From Dactylis glomerata (taxonomy: Eukaryota; Streptophyta; Magnoliopsida; Poales; Poaceae): a stretch of DNA of 64,000 nt. Where the stretch lies: NCBI GenBank assembly GCA_007115705.1, contig QXEO01000553.1, positions 18,922,704 to 18,986,703 on the forward strand, written 5' to 3'. Below the pieces are notes generated by a model. It saw nothing but the letters and a program-made list of their open reading frames with translations. It had not been told where the DNA came from and did no database searches. Of the stretch, positions 58,302 through 64,000 are shown in pieces. Positions within the stretch are counted from its first letter, which is position 1. Each line of letters begins with the position of its first letter. The translations under genes were made by a program, and so were the position numbers.

Positions 58302-61300
58302 ATGCAGATGAACCGGCAATGGATGTACGGTAGCCGAGTCTCAAGCGAGTTCATTAAGGGCTTGCAGGATTTCCTCCGTGTGGCTGATGCGAACAGGCGG
58401 AATGGTTTTACTCTTCCTCAAGAACCCTTCACGTGCACCTGCTTCAGCACGGTTTCATGCCCAGCTACAATTGTTGGACCAAGCACGGAGAAAGAGGTGT
58501 TACAATAGAAGACAATGAAGAAGAGGATGATGACAACTATCCTGGGTTCCCTAAATATGGTGATACTTTCATGGGAGAAGCTGAAGGGGGAGCTGAAGGG
58601 GGAGCTGAAGGGGAAGCTGAAGGAGACACACATGATGAGCCCCCTGATGACCTCGGTCGGACCATTGCTGATGCACGGAGAGAATGTGAAACTAATAAGG
58701 AGAGGGAGAAGTTGGATCGCATGTTAGAGGATCACAAAAAGTCCTTATACCCAAACTGCCAAAATGGTCTGAAAAAGCTGGGTAGCACACTTGAATTGCT
58801 GAAATGGAAGGCATAGGAAGGTCTATCTGACTCTGGATTTGAAAAGTTGCTGAAAATGATGAGAAATATGCTTCCAAAGGATAATGAATTGCCCACCAGT
58901 ATGTACGAAGCCAAGAAGATTGTCTACCCTCTAGGTTTAGAGGTTCAGAAGATACATGCATGTCCTAATGACTGCATCCTCTATCGTGGTGACTACGAGA
59001 ATTTGACTGAATGCCCGATATGCACTGCATTGCGGTATAAGATCAGAGGAGATGACTCTGGTGATGTTGAGGGCGAGCCCCCCAGGAAGAGGGTTCCTGC
59101 CAAGGTGATGTAGTATGCTCCTATAGTACCACGGTTGAAACGTTTATTTCGGTGCAAAGAGCATGCCAAGTTATTGCGATGGCATAAAGAGGACCGTTTG
59201 TCAGACGGGATGTTGAGACACCCCGCTGATGGGTCTCAATGGAGAAAGATCGACAATAAGTTCAAAGATTTTGCAGGTGACGCAAGGAACATACGGTTTG
59301 GTCTAAGTACAGATGGCTTCAATCCTTTTGGGGAGCAGAGCTCCAGTCATAGCACCTGGCCTGTGACTCTATGCATCTATAACCTTCCTCCTTGGTTGTG
59401 CATGAAGCGGAAGTTCATTATGATGCCAGTGCTCATCCAAGGTCCGAAGCAACCCGGCAACGATATTGATGTGTACCTAAGGCCATTAGTTGATGAACTT
59501 TTACAGCCGTGGGCCAAACTAGGTGTACGTGTGTGGGATGAGCACAAACAAGAGAAATTTGACTTACGAGCGTTGCTGTTCGTTACCATCAATGATTGGC
59601 CTGCTCTTAGTAACATTTCAGGACAGACAAACAAGGGATACAAGGCATGCACGCACTGTTTACAAGAGACTGAAAGTATATATTTAGCTAATTGTAAGAA
59701 GAATGTGTACCTATTGCACCGTCGATTTCTTAGCAAAACTCATGCCGTAAGAAAAAAAGGCAAGCATTTCAACGGTAAGGCAGATCACCGGGACAAGCCT
59801 AAGGAACATACTGGTGATGATGTATTCGATATGGTCAAAGATATAGAAGTAATCTTTGGAAAGGGTCCTGGCGGACAATCTGTTTCGCATGACGCAGACG
59901 GACATGCACCCATGTGGAAGAAGAAATCTATATTTTGGGAGCTTGAGTATTGGAAATTCCTAGAAGTCCGCTCTGCAATCGACGTGATGCATGTGACGAA
60001 GAATCTTTGCGTGAACCTGCTAGGCTTCTTGGGTGTGTATGGGAAGACAAAAGATACAAAGGAAGCTCGACAGGACCTACAATGTGTGAAAGACCCAGAA
60101 GACCGACATCCAGAACGGTTTCAAGGTCGCGCCAGCTACGCTCTTACTAAAGAAGAGAAGATCACCTTTTTTGAATGCCTGAACAGTATCAAGGTCCCGG
60201 CTGGATTCTCATCGAATATAAAGGGAATAATAAATATGGCAGAGAAAAAGTTCCAAAACCTAAAGTCTCATGACTGCCACGTGATTATGACGCAATTGCT
60301 TCCAGTTGCCTTGAGGGGGCTTCTACCGGAAAATGTTCGATTAGCAATTGTGAAGCTATGTGCATTCCTCAATGCAATATCTCAGAAGGTAATCAATCCA
60401 GAAGATCTACCAAGGTTACAGAATGATGTGGCCCAATGTCTTGTCAGCTTCGAGCTGGTGTTCCCACCATCGTTCTTCAATATTATGACGCACCTCCTGG
60501 TTCACCTAGTCGAAGAGATTTCCATTCTCGGCCCTGTATTTCTACACAATATGTTCCCCTTTGAGAGGTTCATGGGAGTCTTAAAGAAATATGTTCGTAA
60601 CCGTGCTAGGCCAGAAGGAAGCATCGTCAAGGGATATGGAACAGAGGAGGTCATTGAGTTTTGTGCTGACTTTGTTCCCGACCTTAAGCCGATTGGTCTT
60701 CCTCAATCGCGTGATGAGGGGAGACTGAGTGGAAAAGGCACGATCGGAAAGAAACCAATGATAAGTAGGGATGGTCATTCTTTGACTCAAGCACACTATA
60801 CAGTTCTACAAAATTCCCTCTTGGTGGCTCCGTACAATGAGGAATACAAGAATATTGTACGCCAAGCAAACCCAAGGCAGTCTGAGTCCTTTGTTTTACA
60901 GCTCCACATGGCGACTTTCGGCGTTTGGTTGCAAAGACGTCTCATGAATGACAATGTTGTTGAAGAGTAGCTGTACTTGCTGGCTAAATTACCATCTTCA
61001 ACTATATTGACTTTCCAAGGGTACGAGATAAATGCGAATACATTTTACACGGTCGCCCCAGATAAAAAGAGCACCAACCAAAACAGTGGTGTCCGCTTTG
61101 ATGTAGTAACCGGCAAAGGGCGAACGGGCACATATTATGGTTACATAGAGGAGATATGGGAGCTTGATTATGGACCTAACTTTAAGGTTCCTTTGTTTCG
61201 GTGCAAATGGGTGAAGATGACAGGAGGCGGGGTAAAGTTGGACGAGCAGTACGGAATGACAACGGTGGATCTCAACAATCTAAGGTACCTTGATGAACCA

Positions 61301-61594
61301 TTCGTCCTAGCCAAAGATGTGGCTCAGGTTTTCTATGTGAAGGACATGACTAGCAAACCAAGAAAAAGAACCAAATCGAATACATCATGTAATGAACCAA
61401 AGCGCCACATAGTTCTTTCAGGGAAAAGAACCATCGTGGGAGTAGAGGACAAGACAGACATGTCACAAGATTATAATCAGTTTGGTGAAATTCTGCCCTT
61501 CAGAGTGAACACTGACACAAGCCTCAAGTTAAATGATGAAGATTCTCCATGGTTACACCACAATCATAAGCAAGGGACACTAGCGAAGAAATGA
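58302..61594 (+). pseudogene. CACTA TNP2-type transposase gene with a deletion and three in-frame TAG codons
   Basis: The start reads MQMNRQWMYGSRVSSEFIKG, the normal beginning of grass TNP2 proteins. A deletion near 58420 loses the first Cys/His region and shifts the frame; the right frame resumes at HGFMPSYNCWTKHGERGV. From 58433 to 61594 a single frame of 1053 codons is broken only by TAG at 58814, 59111 and 60968. The second replaces the Trp of KVMWYAP as known in the family. Key blocks: LKRLFRCKEHAKLLRWH, RNIRFGLSTDGFNPFG, STWPVTLCIYNLPPWLCMKR, GPKQPGNDIDVYLRPLVDEL, and DUF4218- and DUF4216-like C-terminal parts (NIMTHLLVHLVEEI, FKVPLFRCKWV). TNP2 cuts and pastes CACTA elements. This copy should be inactive. 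Confidence 0.92.
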
Positions 61595-62006
61595 TGTGTA
61601 ATCATGTATTAAACATTTTATGTAATGTATTGTTCTAATAAGTTAATAATATTTTGATAAGTTAGAATAAGTTAACAAAACTTTAGTCCCGGCTGGTGGG
61701 TACAACCGGGACTAAAGGTGATTTTTATGTCATCTAACAAAACTGTCGGTGGGATAAGGACGTGTGGGTAACCTTTAGTCCCGGCTGGTGGGTGCAACCG
61801 AGACTAAAGCTGTCGGCAGGATAAGGACGCGTGGGTGGATGCACTGCTCGATGAGATAAAGCATGTAGCGCACGACGCCCCTGTCGGAGGAACAAGACAA
61901 AGTAGAAGCGGCGCCGTGCCTATAAAAGGAGCATCGATACGCCATGGCAAGCATCTCAACAAGCCAATGTAGAAGGCAAGGAGAGTTTCATCCCCATGGA
62001 TGGAGG
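61595..62006. other. CACTA 3' region with subterminal units
   Basis: Noncoding; includes hairpin-forming ctttagtcccggctggtggg and its inverse at 61682-61718, and a further unit near 61771. It ends where the tandem repeat begins. Confidence 0.6.
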
Positions 62007-62730
62007 AAAGGGTTGGGAAATCTACCGTGGCGGAGCTTCTCGAAGATGTCGTTGGTGCTCACGCCCTACGGCATCTTCGGAAGCTCTGCCTCGGAAAAAT
62101 TTCCCTGCAAGCCTGTGAAAGACTCCATCTCCTCTAACAGTGTTGGGGAAAGGGTTGGGAAATCTACCATGGCAGAGCTTCTCGAAGATGTCGTTGGTGC
62201 TCATGCCCTACGGCATCTTTGGAAGCTCCGCCTCGGAAAAATTTCCCTGCAAGCCTGTGAAAGACTCCATCTCCTCTAACAGTGTTGAGGAAAGGGTTGG
62301 GAAATCTACCATGGCGGAGCTTCTCGAAGATGTCGTTGGTGCTCACGCCCTACAGCATCTTCGGAAGCTCTGCCTCGAAAAAATTTCCCTACAAGCCTGT
62401 GAAAGACTCCATCTCCTCTAACAGTGTTGGGGAAAGGGTTGGGAAATCTACCGTGGTGGAGCTTCTCGAAGATGTCATTGGTGCTCATGCCCTACGGCAT
62501 CTTCGGAAGCTCCGCCTCGGAAAAATTTCCCTGCAAGCCCGTGAAAGACTCCATCTCCTCTAACAGTGTTGGGGAAAGGGTTGGGAAACCTACCGTGGCG
62601 GAGCTTCTCAAAGATGTCGTTGGTGCTCACGCCCTACGGCATCTTCGGAAGCTCCGCCTCGGAAAAATTTCCCTGCAAGCCCGTGAAAGACTCCATCTCC
62701 TCTAACAGTGTTGGGTAAAGGGTTGGGAAA
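62007..62730. repeat. 142-bp tandem repeat, five copies plus a stub
   Basis: The phrase aaagggttgggaaatctacc recurs at 62007, 62149, 62291, 62433 and 62575, and a truncated copy starts at 62717. Copies are more than 90 percent alike by eye. Frames reading VGKSTMAELLEDVVGAHALR and LGKISLQACERLHLL appear in each copy; since 142 is not a multiple of three they cannot make one long protein. Confidence 0.95.
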
Positions 62731-63159
62731 TCTCAAACTTATTATAATCTTCTGGTTTTGAAAATAGAAAATGGTTTTGAATTAGTTACTCAATTTTAAA
62801 CACTTTTCATATTCAAAGTTTTATCAGATTCTAAAATATGTAAAAAGAATATTAATCAATATAGTTTTAATACAATTGGTTTCACTAAATTTAGATTTGT
62901 AAATCTTTAGATATGAATTTTCAAAGTTTCTATAAGCATATTTGGAGTATTTTAATTATGTAAAATTATTGGATTATCATACAAATATGCGAACAGTGGC
63001 ATTTGATAGATATTTAAATTTGTGATTTGTAGGATTTTGAATCACTCAATTTGCAGTTGTAGATTTCTCAGAAATTTAATTCGAATATTCAGTCAAGTTA
63101 TGAATTGCAATTTGTTAAGTTTATTCAAAACAACCTTTAGTCCCGGTCGATGAAACGGC
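62731..63159. other. AT-rich CACTA interior up to the LTR insertion
   Basis: No coding signal. A single tttagtcccggtcgatgaaa unit at 63136 shows this is still CACTA DNA. Confidence 0.6.
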
Positions 63160-64000
63160 TGATACGTCCAATTTGCATCACTATTTTATATCATAATTTA
63201 CTGTTATTCATTGATATATTTCATATTTAGACATGATACTTATGTTATTTCCTTTGTTTTCACATGTTTGATGATCATTGGAGGAGTTGCTGCCGGAGTC
63301 AGGATTCTGCTGGAAAAGGGACCATCAAGAGACCATATTTTGAAGATCAGGAAAATTCCAGAAAAATACCCAGAAATTATATTTTCCCAGAAGACCTACG
63401 AAGCCAGAAGGAGGAGTCGAGAGGAGCCAGGGGGGCCCCACACGCCAGGGTGGCGCGGCCAGCCCCCTGGCCGCGCGGGCCCCACGTGAGGCCACCCTGG
63501 CCCACCTCTGGTCTCGCCCCTTTGCGTACATCATCGTCCCCGAAAACCTAAGTCGGGAGAGGCTCAGAGTTAGACACAGCCGCCTCTGCGGGGCGGAGAA
63601 CACCAGAGAGAGAAAAGCTCTCCGGCAGGGAGAAATCTGCCAGGGAAATTCCTTCCCGGAGAGGGGAGATCGTCGCCATCATCATCATCATCGCACCGGA
63701 CTTCATCGGGATCATCATCATCATCTCCATCACCAGCACCTTCATCTCCATCATCACCTCGTCATCCCGCTGTAACATCTTGAGTTGGATCTTGTTATAT
63801 TCATAGGGGAAACTTTCCCGGTGTTGATTACTCTTGTAGTTGATGCTATTGAGTGGAACCGTTGAGTTAAGGTTTATGTTCAGATCGTTATTTACCATTA
63901 TTTCACCTCTGATCATGATCCATATGATGTCTTGTGAGTAGTTCGTTTAGTTCTTGAGGACATGGGAGAAGTCAAGATGTTAGTAGTGAATTATTGTTGA
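63160..64000 (+). mobile_element. Start of an LTR retrotransposon (LTR, probably gypsy type), cut by the window end
   Basis: Begins tgatacgtccaatttgcatc, a typical Triticeae gypsy LTR start, directly after CACTA subterminal DNA. Inside are a GC-rich block (63430-63520), a CAT/ATC-rich block (63675-63765) and a likely transcription-related stretch, as in other large Triticeae LTRs. No primer site or coding region is reached before 64000, so the LTR is at least 841 bp. The strand is assumed from the TG start. Confidence 0.7.

Larger units (their letters stand above)
57369..63159 (+). mobile_element. CACTA transposon, left part, interrupted at its right
   Basis: Starts with cactagtggaaaaagaggc at 57369. 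The subterminal region is filled with direct and inverted copies of tttagtcccgg, the binding-site-like repeats of grass CACTA elements. A TNP2 transposase gene follows, then more tttagtcccgg units at 61681-61810, a 142-bp tandem repeat and a last subterminal unit at 63135. The right end is not in the window, because an LTR element begins at 63160. Confidence 0.9.

Noticed and set aside
21701..60970. Recoding of TAG as a sense codon
   Set aside because: ALG12 and the copia frame read normally, no suppressor tRNA is seen, real genes here end at TGA and TAG alike, and several of the stopped genes also carry frameshifts, TGA or deletions. Pseudogenes are the simpler explanation.
61944..62705. A protein-coding gene made of LGKISLQA-type repeats
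   Set aside because: The 142-bp unit shifts frame at each copy and every frame ends within 110 codons.

Overview
The window is nuclear DNA of a grass, most probably a Triticeae species (wheat, Aegilops or barley group). The evidence is one clearly conserved plant gene with 20 exons and ordinary GT-AG introns, set among dense, nested transposable elements of grass type: Stowaway MITEs, a copia LTR element, CACTA elements, LINEs and the start of a large LTR. I see nothing bacterial, no CRISPR array and no rRNA or tRNA gene. All exon limits were read by eye from splice sites and reading phase.

Layout. 0-1 kb: the last exon of a WRKY transcription factor gene. 1.4-5.6 kb: MITEs and a decayed LINE. 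5.69-10.6 kb: a complete copia element on the minus strand, with two 183-bp LTRs that look identical, a 5-bp target duplication, a primer-binding site, a polypurine tract and an uninterrupted 1491-residue polyprotein; this is a very young insertion. 11.2-19.0 kb: an apparently intact ALG12 gene (ER N-glycan mannosyltransferase, 498 residues), with a Stowaway and a PIF/Harbinger element in its introns. 19-21.6 kb: noncoding, with a second copy of the Stowaway family seen at 1.7 kb.

21.6-52 kb is accessory, transposon-like territory. It holds a cluster of broken or small genes of regulatory type: an XS-type zinc finger, a GRF zinc finger, a ULP1-like (C48) protease, two B3-like genes, a FAR1/MULE transposase relative and three unknown proteins. 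Most have a near-complete reading frame spoiled by one or a few stops, usually TAG. CACTA-like ends at 25.0 and 47.0 kb face each other and may bound a 22-kb composite element.

Inside that interval lie the two most striking structures: tandem arrays of a 167-bp unit (about 21 units at 31.9-35.4 kb and about 41 at 37.8-44.6 kb). Both arrays are enclosed by the same long, AT-rich, imperfect inverted flanks, so the satellite appears to travel inside a mobile element. The second array has a young higher-order repeat of nine units (1503 bp).

53-55.9 kb: a 5'-truncated LINE with a poly-A tail. 57.4-63.2 kb: the left part of a CACTA element with a TNP2 transposase pseudogene, a perfect subterminal hairpin and a 142-bp tandem repeat. 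It is interrupted at 63160 by the LTR of another retrotransposon that runs off the window.
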